Origin: an uncultured Coriobacteriaceae bacterium
Lineage (GTDB): Bacteria; Actinomycetota; Coriobacteriia; Coriobacteriales; QAMH01
DNA length: 64,000 nucleotides
Assembly (NCBI GenBank): GCA_900544245.1
Contig: UQUH01000001.1
Span: forward strand, 9,339 to 73,338
Direction of reading: 5' to 3'
Positions 28,143-36,762 of this stretch are shown piece by piece (position 1 is the first letter of the stretch; each line of letters begins with the position of its first letter). A program made the position numbers and the translations under genes. The notes under the pieces were generated by a model. That model did not search any database and had not been told where the DNA came from. It worked only from the letters and a program-made list of their open reading frames with translations.

Positions 28143-28940
28143 TCAACGGAGGGGCGAATGAAAGGTCAGCTCGCCGATTAGATGCTCTCCCCAGGAGTAT
28201 TCGGAGAGGAATTCTCCCTCGAATTGGCTTCTGAAGCCCATCGTCTCGTCTTTCCACTCGTAGAAATCGCAATCGAACAGGTCCGTGTTGGCCATCTGCC
28301 CACGGGCGGTCGAGATCAGCAGATCGTCGAGGCCGTATTTCTCGAGTGAGTTCCTCAGGCGTCTGAGGGCGTTGTAGTAGACACCCATGGATTCGTTGTC
28401 GCAGGGACGGTCTTCCCAAATCGTGCTGTAGATCTCCTCGTTGCCGATCTCCTTGCCGCATCTCGTGACGACCAGGGCGAGGATCTCCTTCGCCTTTCCA
28501 GTGAGCGGAACGGGCTTGCCATCCTTCTTGACGACGAAGCGACCGAAGGTCTGTATGTAGATGCTCTTGCCTTGTCGGCCGGCTATCAGCCTGAGCCTTC
28601 CCATCATTTTTTCGAGCACCTCGGTCGTATAGGGTTTGACGACGTAGTAGTCGACGCCCACCCGGTTAGCCTCGAAGATGTAGCTCTCGTAGGCGGTTAC
28701 GGGAACGATGAGAACGTCGCTGCGTATCTCCTTCAACCTATGGGCGAGTTCGAACCCGTCCATGTCGGGCATCTCCACGTCGAGAAAGGCCGCCTCGATT
28801 TCGTTGTCACGGAAGAAGGCGATGGCACTTTCGGCATCCGTGAAATGCCCTACGACGTCGAGGTCGGAGATGTTCTTTGCCAGGCGCACGAACTTGCGCA
28901 CCATCAACGGCTCATCATCGACGATAATCGCCCTTATCAT
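28143..28940 (-). CDS. Response regulator with SARP/OmpR-like output domain
   Basis: A 265-residue response regulator. Residues 3-118 are the receiver, with acidic pocket DDE (8-10), phosphoacceptor D54 in AFLDVEMPDMDG, and the conserved K in VVKPY. The rest is a winged-helix DNA-binding domain of the SARP/OmpR kind (LTGKAKEILALVV, MGVYYNALRRLRNSLEKYG). It overlaps the kinase gene by 4 bases, so the two form one signalling pair. Its likely first target is the adhesin gene of the same operon. Confidence 0.88.
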   Translation of the reverse strand: MIRAIIVDDEPLMVRKFVRLAKNISDLDVVGHFTDAESAIAFFRDNEIEAAFLDVEMPDMDGFELAHRLKEIRSDVLIVPVTAYESYIFEANRVGVDYYVVKPYTTEVLEKMMGRLRLIAGRQGKSIYIQTFGRFVVKKDGKPVPLTGKAKEILALVVTRCGKEIGNEEIYSTIWEDRPCDNESMGVYYNALRRLRNSLEKYGLDDLLISTARGQMANTDLFDCDFYEWKDETMGFRSQFEGEFLSEYSWGEHLIGELTFHSPLR

Positions 28941-30445
28941 CCGGCACCCCCTTTGGGTATGCGTACCGTCATCGTCGTCCCGCGGTCAGGCACGCTTTCG
29001 GCATCCAGAGACGCCCCCATGATATGCTCGAGCCTGAAACGGATGTTTCGCAGTCCCGTAGAATCGGCTTCTCCGCGAGAGACGGACTCCTCGTACGCCG
29101 CCATGTCGAACCCGACACCTGTGTCCTCGACCTGCACGACCCATGCCTTGTCTTCTGCCCAGGTCCGGAGCGTGACAGAGCCTCCCTGGGGACCCCGACG
29201 GTACACGCCGTGCCTGATGGCGTTTTCGACGAGGGGCTGGATACTGAGCGAGAGCACGTCAAACTGGGTCTCGTCGAGCTCGTATCGCATGTCGAGGCGA
29301 TCGCCCAGACGCATCTTCTCTATGTTCGCGTAGGCCACGATGTTATCGAGTTCCTGCGAGAAGGGGATGAGGTGGTCACCATCCATGGCCTTGATGCATC
29401 CGCGCAGATGCATCGTGAAGTCCTCGAGGAGGACGGCTGCCCGACCTGGGTCATCGAGCATGATCTCCTGGATCGAGCCGAGCGCGTTGTAGATGAAATG
29501 GGGTCGCATCTGGCTGGTCGAGTTGTATATGCGACTTAGCTCGAGCGCGGTCTTGAGCTCCTCGAGTTTCTTTTCCTGCTGCTGCTGCTCCGTAAGGTCG
29601 TAAATCACGCACAGGACGTGTACATCGCCCGTTGTCTTTTCACGGTAAAGGTAGAACACGGCACGGCAGGGAATCGCTTCCTGCTCTGCCGTCATGGCCG
29701 AGAAGAGCACCGATGTGCGACCGTCGCCCTTCTCGAAGCAGGCGAACAAGTTGTTTCTACTGCTCGTGCTCAGGAACTTTTCCCGGTTTTCGCATATCAG
29801 GTTTTCGGCGACCCACATTCGAAAGGCGGTATAGCTGGGGATTTCGTCTGGCGAGGGGACGGCCCCGAGTCGTGAATCCGACCGTCCCCTCATGTCAGCC
29901 GATCGTTCGAGTACGCTATCGATTGAGAGGTTCGCTTCGATGCAGGCAGCTGCCGTTGCGAGGATGGCGGCCAGGTAGTTCGCGCTCTTCTGGCGTTCGA
30001 AAGACAACTCGTTTTCGCGAGCGACATTCTGTCGAAGGACTTCGTCGACGTCGCGCACGCCCATGAGAATGTGGTCTTTCCCGTCGATATTGGCGAGAGT
30101 CGCGCGAAGCTGATGGTATACCTGGCGCCCGTTGCGAGAAGTCCTGTACACGAACGAGTGACGCTTCTTGTTGCGAACGCCGTCTTCGAGCACTTCTCGG
30201 GACAGCATGTGCATGACGCGGCTTCGATCATCGGGGACGACAGCTCGATCAATCTCGCGAACCAGGGCGACGAAAAAATCACCGCCGTTCTTCGTGAGCT
30301 TCAGACTATGGCCCGTCTCGCTTTCGCAATAGACGCTATATCCAGACGTTTCCAAGTCGAGGTCGCAGATGCTCTCGTAGTTCTCGAAGAGGGCGTTTAC
30401 CAGCGCCTCGTAGGGAATCGTCCGGCCTTCTTCGGACTCTGTCAT
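28937..30445 (-). CDS. LytS-type sensor histidine kinase
   Basis: A 502-residue kinase with no transmembrane helix. The N-terminal 300 residues read as two PAS-like sensing domains. A short coiled coil (EQQQQEKKLEELKTALE) leads to the His_kinase domain with H316 in MRPHFIYNALG. The HATPase_c domain has N-box LVENAIRHG and G-box DTGVGFD. The frame opens 12 codons upstream, but GAAAGCGG fits the ATG at 30445. Being soluble with PAS domains it may sense a cytoplasmic ligand. It follows the adhesin gene by 38 bases. Confidence 0.88.
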   Translation of the reverse strand: MTESEEGRTIPYEALVNALFENYESICDLDLETSGYSVYCESETGHSLKLTKNGGDFFVALVREIDRAVVPDDRSRVMHMLSREVLEDGVRNKKRHSFVYRTSRNGRQVYHQLRATLANIDGKDHILMGVRDVDEVLRQNVARENELSFERQKSANYLAAILATAAACIEANLSIDSVLERSADMRGRSDSRLGAVPSPDEIPSYTAFRMWVAENLICENREKFLSTSSRNNLFACFEKGDGRTSVLFSAMTAEQEAIPCRAVFYLYREKTTGDVHVLCVIYDLTEQQQQEKKLEELKTALELSRIYNSTSQMRPHFIYNALGSIQEIMLDDPGRAAVLLEDFTMHLRGCIKAMDGDHLIPFSQELDNIVAYANIEKMRLGDRLDMRYELDETQFDVLSLSIQPLVENAIRHGVYRRGPQGGSVTLRTWAEDKAWVVQVEDTGVGFDMAAYEESVSRGEADSTGLRNIRFRLEHIMGASLDAESVPDRGTTMTVRIPKGGAG

Positions 30446-30483
30446 GTTCCGCTTTCTGGTTGGTGGATTGCGCGTTCCCAAAA

Positions 30484-32004
30484 TTATAGGTCCCTTCGGG
30501 TTGCCGCGAAGAGCGCGCAGCTCGCGGTAAAGATGGTTGCCAGGACGAATGCGAAGCGTGCGAGCCCGTCACCTGCCTTGGGAGGTGCAGGCGTTTCTGA
30601 CGACGTGGAATCTGGCTTGGGTTTGTCCGGTACATGTCGGTCGGTCACGTCAGGGTCGTCAGTTGGGTCGGGGTCGTCAGTTGGCGGCAAGTCACTTTCG
30701 CTCTCTTCGTTCACGATTGTCTTGACGGCGATCTTTTCGCTGTCGAAGTCGCTGGGGTTTACGAGGATGGGCTCTTCGAGGGGCATGTATCCATCGGGTG
30801 CTTGCGTCTCCTCTATTCGATATGTGCCCTTCAGCAGACCGCTCACTTCGGCTTTGCCTTCGGCATCTGTCGTGATAGTTCCGACGACTTGGCCGTTTGC
30901 GTCTCGAGTCACGTTGAAGACTCCCCCTGCAAGCGCGTTTCCGTTCCGGTCCTCTTTGACGATGCGGATGGTGAAAACGTATCCTTCGGCGGATCCGCCG
31001 GCGGCGAAGTAATACGTGTCCGCCGAAGTCGTGCGCGAGACTGCGTTCGTGCCCTTGATGGCCGCGTCATTTCTAATGACCTCGCCGTCCGCAAGATCAT
31101 ATGATGCCTCTGCGGTATACCGAATAATGAATCCATCCGTGGCGGCGATGTCTCCCAGATTCAGGGTAAATGATCCGTCTTCGTTCCACACAACATTGTA
31201 GGCAGAGGTCACGTCAGACCGGTTTTCCAGTCGCCAGTCTCCGTGCACTATGGTCCAGGTGCCCTTCATGATGACCAGGGAATCCGGCAGTACGGTAAAT
31301 CCGGCGCTGGCGATCTTGTCCGTAATGGTGGCGTTGTTGATCGCCTCTCCCTTCGTGTTGACGTAAAGCTGATAGCGAATGGCCCGATCGCCTATTTCGG
31401 CAACCTGCCAACCGCTTTTCGTCAGGTAGCTGCCGGTTGGGTCTTTGATGCCGATGAAATGGAGCGTGTTTCCGATAATCGTCGTTCCGCTCACGTCAAT
31501 CTCAATCGGGATGTATTCCTCTTTGTCGACGTTATTTCGGGCAATCTGAACGTAGAAGTAGAAGCTCCCCGTGATGTCGGAGTTGTTCTCCACGAACTCC
31601 GTGTAGGTCAGCGTGAGCGTCTTCGTGCCGCCATCGATCGTGGCGTTTGCGACCACGTTCCCACCCGCATCTTTGATTTCGAAGCTCGACGTCTGATTGA
31701 ATTTCAGCTTGTCGGGAAGCTTCATCGTCGTGATATCTCCGGCGTGGATTGTTCCGTTCGGAAGGGCGAACTCCGCATGCAGGCGAAAGACATCCCATTG
31801 GCCGGTATCCCCCTGCGGTCCGCTTCCGTCATGGGTCTGCGCTTCGATTTTGGTGATAACGCCATTCTGGACTGCCTGCGTCTTGCCTTGCGCATCGCTC
31901 GCGAGGGCGCTTCCGGCTCCTCCAAGGCAGATGAGAACGAGAAAGATGCTGACCATGACCGAGGTCAAGCGGGGACGGCTCCTTCCCTTGTTGCGTCTGC
32001 GCAT
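30484..32004 (-). CDS. SpaA-like cell-surface adhesin with membrane anchor
   Basis: A 506-residue secreted protein. It has a signal peptide (about 1-36, after a basic RRRNKGRSRPR start), two adhesin-type Ig-like domains (about 45-175 and 180-335), and a SpaA/Cna-B domain (about 350-430, with GGVFNVT and GTYRIEETQAPDGYMP). A D/P-rich stalk (435-465) and a C-terminal helix with RRDL follow. The stretch before the helix is PPKAGD, resembling but not matching LPxTG, so sortase anchoring is doubtful. ACGGAGGAAAG is the ribosome site. It heads an operon with the histidine kinase and response regulator. Confidence 0.83.
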   Translation of the reverse strand: MRRRNKGRSRPRLTSVMVSIFLVLICLGGAGSALASDAQGKTQAVQNGVITKIEAQTHDGSGPQGDTGQWDVFRLHAEFALPNGTIHAGDITTMKLPDKLKFNQTSSFEIKDAGGNVVANATIDGGTKTLTLTYTEFVENNSDITGSFYFYVQIARNNVDKEEYIPIEIDVSGTTIIGNTLHFIGIKDPTGSYLTKSGWQVAEIGDRAIRYQLYVNTKGEAINNATITDKIASAGFTVLPDSLVIMKGTWTIVHGDWRLENRSDVTSAYNVVWNEDGSFTLNLGDIAATDGFIIRYTAEASYDLADGEVIRNDAAIKGTNAVSRTTSADTYYFAAGGSAEGYVFTIRIVKEDRNGNALAGGVFNVTRDANGQVVGTITTDAEGKAEVSGLLKGTYRIEETQAPDGYMPLEEPILVNPSDFDSEKIAVKTIVNEESESDLPPTDDPDPTDDPDVTDRHVPDKPKPDSTSSETPAPPKAGDGLARFAFVLATIFTASCALFAATRRDL

Positions 32005-32037
32005 CTTTCCTCCGTAAGCCGCGGTCGATATAACGAT

Positions 32038-32119
32038 GTTGCTGGCTATGCGAAGGCTGGCCGTCTCAGCAGTTTGCCATCTCTGTCAGCAACGCCCGCG
32101 TCCCGCTTGATGACGGGAC
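32038..32119 (-). promoter_or_regulatory. Structured 5' leader of the adhesin operon
   Basis: On the minus strand GTCCCG/CGGGAC forms a hairpin with an eight-base loop. Then GTTGCTG and CAGCAAC close a 56-base domain that contains GATGGCAAACTGCTGAGACG. The domain ends about 34 bases before the start codon. GGCAAAC recalls c-di-GMP-I riboswitches, but the partner motif does not match, so I do not name a ligand. Confidence 0.4.
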
Positions 32120-32247
32120 CAAGGCAGCGGCAGCGTAGCAAAGGAGGACTCACGGCCTACAAACGCGCTCTGGACATACCGTTTCATTCTCGTCTCATGG
32201 CATGGGAAGTCGTTGGCCCAAATTCAGCTCCGCGATTGCGAGATCGT

Positions 32248-32286
32248 AAAGGAAGGCGGGCCCTCGGGATGACCCGATGACCCGCC
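32248..32286 (-). terminator. Terminator after the acidic microprotein gene
   Basis: On the minus strand GGCGGG pairs with CCCGCC, with an inner CGGGTCATCCCG fold, and TTCCTTT follows. Confidence 0.65.
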
Positions 32287-32327
32287 TGCTGGAGCTTGGA
32301 CGCCGGCTATTGCCGGCTTGCGTCCTA

Positions 32328-32447
32328 TTAGTCGCGGAGCTCCTCGGCTTCCTTCTCCTGCTCCTTGGCCTCGTCGACGGAGATGGTCTCGTCGGCGTCG
32401 CTCTCGAAGCTCTCGAACTCCACGCTCTTGCCCTTTTCTTCTGCCAT
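32328..32447 (-). CDS. Acidic 39-residue microprotein
   Basis: A short reading frame starting MAEEKGKSVEFESFES and ending EAEELRD, strongly acidic with a helical second half. Support for a real gene: AAGGGTG sits eight bases before the ATG, a terminator follows the stop, and an AT-rich promoter-like stretch with TATTAT lies about 120 bases upstream (near 32572). It has no cysteine, no leader motif and no family I recognise. It stands alone between the adhesin leader and the GyrI-like gene. The remaining bases of 32448-32641 hold nothing else I can identify. Confidence 0.55.
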   Translation of the reverse strand: MAEEKGKSVEFESFESDADETISVDEAKEQEKEAEELRD

Positions 32448-32641
32448 GACAATCACCCTTCCAAATCATCGTACGTACGCTTGATGCTGATGGCGCTGGG
32501 TGCTTTGGCCGCCTGTAGGCCGGATTGAAGTCTCCTGCCAATGGCTACCGCGGCGCTCATTTCCTCACACCGATAATATAATACCACTTACGGAATGTAT
32601 GTGAGAAAAAGCATTGAAATTATTTGGAATTATGACTGTTC

Positions 32642-33271
32642 CTATGCTATGGGGATGCGGATAACGGTCTTGAGCTTTTCGGGTGCACAACGGCGCGGGT
32701 CGGAGAGGTAGATCTCGTGGTGCAGGCGTGTGTCCGTCAAATCAATGGTACGGCCCTGTTCTTCGGCAAAGCGGTGCATGGCCTCGATAGTCACCGGCTC
32801 GTCGTCGTAGGGACCGATGTGCATGCACTGGACGCAAAGTCCCTCGTCTATCGTCAGGAATTCGGCAGGTGAATAGTCCTCGCCCTTCTTCTCCGCCGCG
32901 ATGTTCTTTGCTCGCTCGAAGACGTCCGACGTCACGAATTCGGGAAGGCGGATGCAGCTTATCCACTCGAACTCGTCCTTGCGCGACAGATCGAATGTCC
33001 CGTTGGTGCCGGCCTGCTTCCAGAAGCCCTCGAGCGGCGGTACGACGTAGGGGAAGTAGCCGTCGATGTCCCATCCCGATTTGGGGGACATCTTGATGGT
33101 GAAGGAAATGCCGTAGAGCAGTTGCATGGCATGCTGGTATGCACCGCCCTCGACGTTGGGATTGCCCGTACCGCGCACGGCGACGTAGTTGGCAGGCGGT
33201 GCGTCGATGATCGAAGGTGTCTTCTTGGGCTGGTAGAGCTCCTTGCATTCTTTCTTGTAGTCGAATGCCAT
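32642..33271 (-). CDS. GyrI-like small-molecule-binding domain protein
   Basis: A 209-residue protein of the GyrI-like/SOUL-type fold that occurs alone in many anaerobes. Typical features are the YVAVRGTGNPN strand near residue 30, DIDGYFPYVVPPLEGFW, and LCVQCMHIGPYDDEP near residue 155. In related regulators this domain binds drugs or small hydrophobic compounds; here no DNA-binding part is present. It may act as a binding or hydrolytic protein. It is a single gene with no clear partner. Confidence 0.75.
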   Translation of the reverse strand: MAFDYKKECKELYQPKKTPSIIDAPPANYVAVRGTGNPNVEGGAYQHAMQLLYGISFTIKMSPKSGWDIDGYFPYVVPPLEGFWKQAGTNGTFDLSRKDEFEWISCIRLPEFVTSDVFERAKNIAAEKKGEDYSPAEFLTIDEGLCVQCMHIGPYDDEPVTIEAMHRFAEEQGRTIDLTDTRLHHEIYLSDPRRCAPEKLKTVIRIPIA

Positions 33272-33330
33272 GGATTCGCCTCTCTTAGATGACCGGGTCG
33301 AATGTGTGCTGCCTTGTCATGATAGCGCAA

Positions 33331-33376
33331 GCTCGCATCGTTGCTTGGATAGAGACGCCGAGCGACTGCCGTGTAC
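33331..33376 (+). repeat. Left copy of a 46-bp direct repeat
   Basis: GCTCGCATCGTTGCTTGG and the bases after it match the segment at 39969-40014 at 40 of 46 positions, in the same orientation. In the right-hand copy the first half encodes the last residues of a flavodoxin (LASLLG-stop); the same residues can be read here without an intact gene. Confidence 0.65.
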
Positions 33377-33411
33377 GTTTCTTTCGATTATGCGAAGCGC
33401 ATGGCGGCGCG

Positions 33412-34731
33412 TCACACGAGCGGCTCGACCATGATGATGTCGCCGGGGGAGGGCATCGTTGCCGATGCGCCAGCTGGTAGCATGTAGAGCGCATTTGCGC
33501 CGTATGTCTGGGGCGACCCGGGACGGCCGGGTAGCGGGGTTGCCACCAGGCACCCGTCGGCGTCGGGGGCAAGCTCGAGGAACTTGATCGAGAAGAACTC
33601 CTCACCCGGCCGTGTCGCCTCTGCCGGACGCTCTTCGCCTGACAGCGGACGGCCGTCCTCTTCCGCCCGCTTGTGCATCTTGCCCTTGGGAAACTCGGTG
33701 CCAAGTCGTGCGGGAACGAGCGTGGGATTTGGATCTAATCCCTGGAACTTCCGCATGATCGGCAGCAAGTAGAAATTCAGGGTGAAGGACGCCCCCGCGC
33801 TCGGCCCGGAAATACCCACGATGGGCGTATCGCCCACGATGGCATACGAGCTGTGATGTCCTGGTCCGTGGTTGGTCTGATGGCAGATGATGCGCCCCAT
33901 CTCTTCGAGCACCTCCACGGACCAGTCATCCGAGCCTTTCGATGAACCGGCGTTGAGCACGACGATGTCGGCAACGGCACACGCCCGCTCGACGGCGGTC
34001 TGGATTGCATCCCGGTCATCAGGAACGATATCAAAGGGCACGTAGACGCCGCCCCATTGCTCGACTTTACCCTTTACGACAATGCTGTTCGATTCGTAGA
34101 CCCGTCCCGCGCCCGCGAATCTGTCCGGCGCGCGCTTCGAGAACGGGACGTTCGGAGAGACGAGCTCGTTGCCCGTCGGGATGAAGGCAACGCGCGGCCT
34201 TACCATCACCTCGACCGAGGAATGTCCGGCGCTGGCGATGCGCGCGGCCACATCTGGGGTAATGATGCAAGGGGCGGCAACGGCGATATCGCTCGCCTTC
34301 ATCTTCGACCCCGCTGCTCGCGTACCCGCGAACCTTTCGGAGGGCGCCGCGAGTATGGTGACGCGCTCCTCGTCGTCGGATACCTCGACGTGCTCGATCA
34401 CGATTGCCGTGTCAAATCCCTCTGGCATGGCGACGCCTGTGTTCGCGAACTCCCAGTCGACGCCTCGAACCCACGAGCTGGTATCGGGAACGGCGCCCGG
34501 CTCGAGGTCGGCAAAGTCGTCCCATTTGACGGCTATCGAGTCGAGCGCGCACGTGAGTGCCGAGGGAACGTCGCTCTTGCAGGTGATGTCTCGTGACAGG
34601 ACGCGGCCATATGCGTCCTCGAGGGCGACTCGTTCGGGCCGGATTTTGCCAGATGACGCGGAGAGCGCATCGGTCATTTCCGCAACCGCTTCCTGGCGGG
34701 ATAGTTCGACATGCAGCGAGTGGTCTCTCAT
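33412..34731 (-). CDS. Diverged MoeA-like molybdopterin-binding protein
   Basis: A 439-residue MoeA homologue. The N-terminal half matches MoeA domains I-II, then the MoCF-binding domain has RPRVAFIPTGNELV, and the last 70 residues are domain IV. MoeA inserts molybdate into molybdopterin. The usual D-N-S-A-M-D-G-Y segment is here CALDSIAVKWDDF, so the catalytic surface has drifted. GGAGAAGG precedes the ATG at 34731; longer starts lack a ribosome site. It lies at the end of the metal-import operon. It may use another metal or act as a sensor. Confidence 0.75.
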   Translation of the reverse strand: MRDHSLHVELSRQEAVAEMTDALSASSGKIRPERVALEDAYGRVLSRDITCKSDVPSALTCALDSIAVKWDDFADLEPGAVPDTSSWVRGVDWEFANTGVAMPEGFDTAIVIEHVEVSDDEERVTILAAPSERFAGTRAAGSKMKASDIAVAAPCIITPDVAARIASAGHSSVEVMVRPRVAFIPTGNELVSPNVPFSKRAPDRFAGAGRVYESNSIVVKGKVEQWGGVYVPFDIVPDDRDAIQTAVERACAVADIVVLNAGSSKGSDDWSVEVLEEMGRIICHQTNHGPGHHSSYAIVGDTPIVGISGPSAGASFTLNFYLLPIMRKFQGLDPNPTLVPARLGTEFPKGKMHKRAEEDGRPLSGEERPAEATRPGEEFFSIKFLELAPDADGCLVATPLPGRPGSPQTYGANALYMLPAGASATMPSPGDIIMVEPLV

Positions 34732-34847
34732 CACCTTCTCCAAAATCGACGTCATGTTCGCGGTGCAATCATGTTCCGCGGCTTGGCCCATGCCCCCGGC
34801 ACCCATTGTATTGCGCCGGGGGCAGCATCGTAAATCGCGGTTGCGCC

Positions 34848-35963
34848 CTATTTGGGAAGCGCGCCCGTGAGCAACTCGCTCATCTCGGCATCCGAGAGGT
34901 CGTAGTTGTACATCGTCTTGTAGTAGTCCCTCGTGACGTCCTCGATGCTGTCATCGAAGGCATTGAGATAGAGCAACCTGGGGAGCCACTGCATGCCCAT
35001 GAGCTGATTTACGGTCGGGGGATTGTTCATCCAGCACCAGGGATTGTTCGGCACCTCGTAGTAGTTGTCATTGGCGATGGCGGATATTCCCTGCCAGGCG
35101 GGATCATCGCCCACGGTGTTGTAGATGCTCCCCTTCTGGAAGATGATGAGATCCGGGTTCCAGACCGCGATTTGCTCGAGGCTGATCTCGTTGCCGCTTC
35201 CCTTGCCGGATGCGTCATCAACGACGACCACGTTGTTGGCGACCATGTCGATGACCTGCGCTTGGACGGATGTCTTCGCAATGGCGTTCAGTCCGTTTTC
35301 GCCAAGCAGGTAGGCCATGTTGACGCGCTGGGATTCGGGAATCGTCTTCATCGTGTCCTCGACCTTGGAGTACACGCGATTGCAATACTCGGAGAGCTGA
35401 TTGCCACGCTCCTCCATGCCGAGTAACTCGCCGAGGGTCTTGTACGCCGAGCCATAGTCCTCCAGATAGGCTTCGACGAACACGACCGGTATGCCGAGCT
35501 GCTCCTGCAGGGCATCGAGGCTCTCCTTCGTGTCCTTCTTCACCTCGCCTGTATCGATGATGACCTGCGGTTTGGCTGCAGCAACTGCCTCGCGGTTGAA
35601 GTCGTCCTTGGCTCCCAGAACCGCGCCGAAGACAGGATAGTCCTTGAACTTGTCGCCGAAGATCTTGAGCTGATCATCGTTGAGCGGCTGGGAGAGGCCG
35701 ACCATCTTGTCCGGTGCCATCGTGAGCAATACCTGCTGGGCCGTATGTCCCGACGGACAGATTCTCTCCAGGTTCTTTGGCAGCTCGACTTGACGGCCAA
35801 GCGAGTCGGTGAATGTCCACGTTTCCTCAGACGAACCGCCCGAGCCTCCGCTGCCCGAGCAGCCGACGAGGCCGATGGCCCCCAGGCTCAATGCGACGGT
35901 GCATGCGAGGGCGAGTATCACGCCTCCGATTCTTTTCAGCGCCTTTCCCTTACCGTGTCTCAT
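34848..35963 (-). CDS. FecB/BtuF-type substrate-binding lipoprotein
   Basis: A 371-residue periplasmic-binding-protein-2 family lipoprotein. The signal peptide ends in a lipobox with GLVGC (C about residue 35), followed by a GSGGSGGSS linker. Two alpha/beta lobes joined by a long helix make it a class III binding protein for iron complexes, heme, cobalamin or metal chelates. Its start overlaps the end of the ATPase gene by 14 bases. The ligand is unknown, but the MoeA-like and DUF364 neighbours favour a metal chelate. Confidence 0.88.
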   Translation of the reverse strand: MRHGKGKALKRIGGVILALACTVALSLGAIGLVGCSGSGGSGGSSEETWTFTDSLGRQVELPKNLERICPSGHTAQQVLLTMAPDKMVGLSQPLNDDQLKIFGDKFKDYPVFGAVLGAKDDFNREAVAAAKPQVIIDTGEVKKDTKESLDALQEQLGIPVVFVEAYLEDYGSAYKTLGELLGMEERGNQLSEYCNRVYSKVEDTMKTIPESQRVNMAYLLGENGLNAIAKTSVQAQVIDMVANNVVVVDDASGKGSGNEISLEQIAVWNPDLIIFQKGSIYNTVGDDPAWQGISAIANDNYYEVPNNPWCWMNNPPTVNQLMGMQWLPRLLYLNAFDDSIEDVTRDYYKTMYNYDLSDAEMSELLTGALPK

Positions 35964-36762
35964 GGTTCATCCTTTCCTGTTGTGTCTCCACTTCGCTTCG
36001 AGGCACGCAGACGCGCACCCTATCGCCATAGAGAGAGTTGACCTCGACATCGACGCTGTAGAGGCCGCTAATGAGCTCGGAGGTAATCACGTCGTGGGGA
36101 GGGCCGTACGCATCGATGCGGCCGTCCTTCAAGACGAGCGTCCTGTCGGAATATAGAAACGCGTGGTCGGGGTTATGCGTGGACTGTATGATGGAGAGCC
36201 CTTCTTGGGCGAGCTGGCGTACGCAGGAGAGCACGCGCACGGTGTTGCCGTAGTCTAGGGCACTCGTGGGTTCGTCCATGACGATCGTACGGGCGTTTTG
36301 GGCAAGCGCTCTCGCTATGAGAACGAGTTGTTGCTCTCCGCCCGATATCTGCGTGTACATACGGTGGGCGAAATCGGCGATTCCTATGCGGTCGAGCGCG
36401 TCGTAGGCCCGTTTCTGCTGCTCGGGGCCAGGATTGCTGAGCATCTTCAGGTCGCTACCCGTGGCCATGAGCACGACGTCGACCACCTCATAGTCGTAGA
36501 CAGGCGCGTGCGTTTGCGGAATGTAGGATATTTCACGCGCCCGCTCCCGTATCGAGAGTGACTTGACGTCCTTGCCGTTGACCATGACGGCGCCAGAATA
36601 GTTCTGGTTGAGGCCCAGGATGCATCGAAAGAGCGTGGACTTTCCCACGCCGTTGGGTCCCAGCACGTTTACGAGCATGCCATCGGGAATCTCGAAGGAA
36701 AGACCGTGGAGAATCTGGTGGTTGCCGTAGGAGAAATCCAGGTTTTCGACCAAGATGCTCAT
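35950..36762 (-). CDS. FecE-type ABC transporter ATPase
   Basis: A 270-residue ATPase. Walker A is GPNGVGKST, the signature is SGGEQQL, and Walker B is IVMDEPTSALD. The open frame extends far upstream, but the ATG overlapping the permease stop (ATGA at 36759-36762) gives the normal N-terminus MSILVENLDFSYG. It powers the FecCD-type permease encoded just upstream. Confidence 0.93.
   Translation of the reverse strand: MSILVENLDFSYGNHQILHGLSFEIPDGMLVNVLGPNGVGKSTLFRCILGLNQNYSGAVMVNGKDVKSLSIRERAREISYIPQTHAPVYDYEVVDVVLMATGSDLKMLSNPGPEQQKRAYDALDRIGIADFAHRMYTQISGGEQQLVLIARALAQNARTIVMDEPTSALDYGNTVRVLSCVRQLAQEGLSIIQSTHNPDHAFLYSDRTLVLKDGRIDAYGPPHDVITSELISGLYSVDVEVNSLYGDRVRVCVPRSEVETQQERMNHETR

Noticed and set aside
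32038..32093. c-di-GMP-I riboswitch for the adhesin
   Set aside because: GGCAAAC is present, but the GACGCAAAGCC partner and the GNRA-receptor stem are not, so the class is not supported.
22900..32600. CTTACGGAATGT shared by the groES region and the microprotein region
   Set aside because: A single 12-base match between two gaps can occur by chance in 64 kb and has no symmetry or fixed distance to a promoter.
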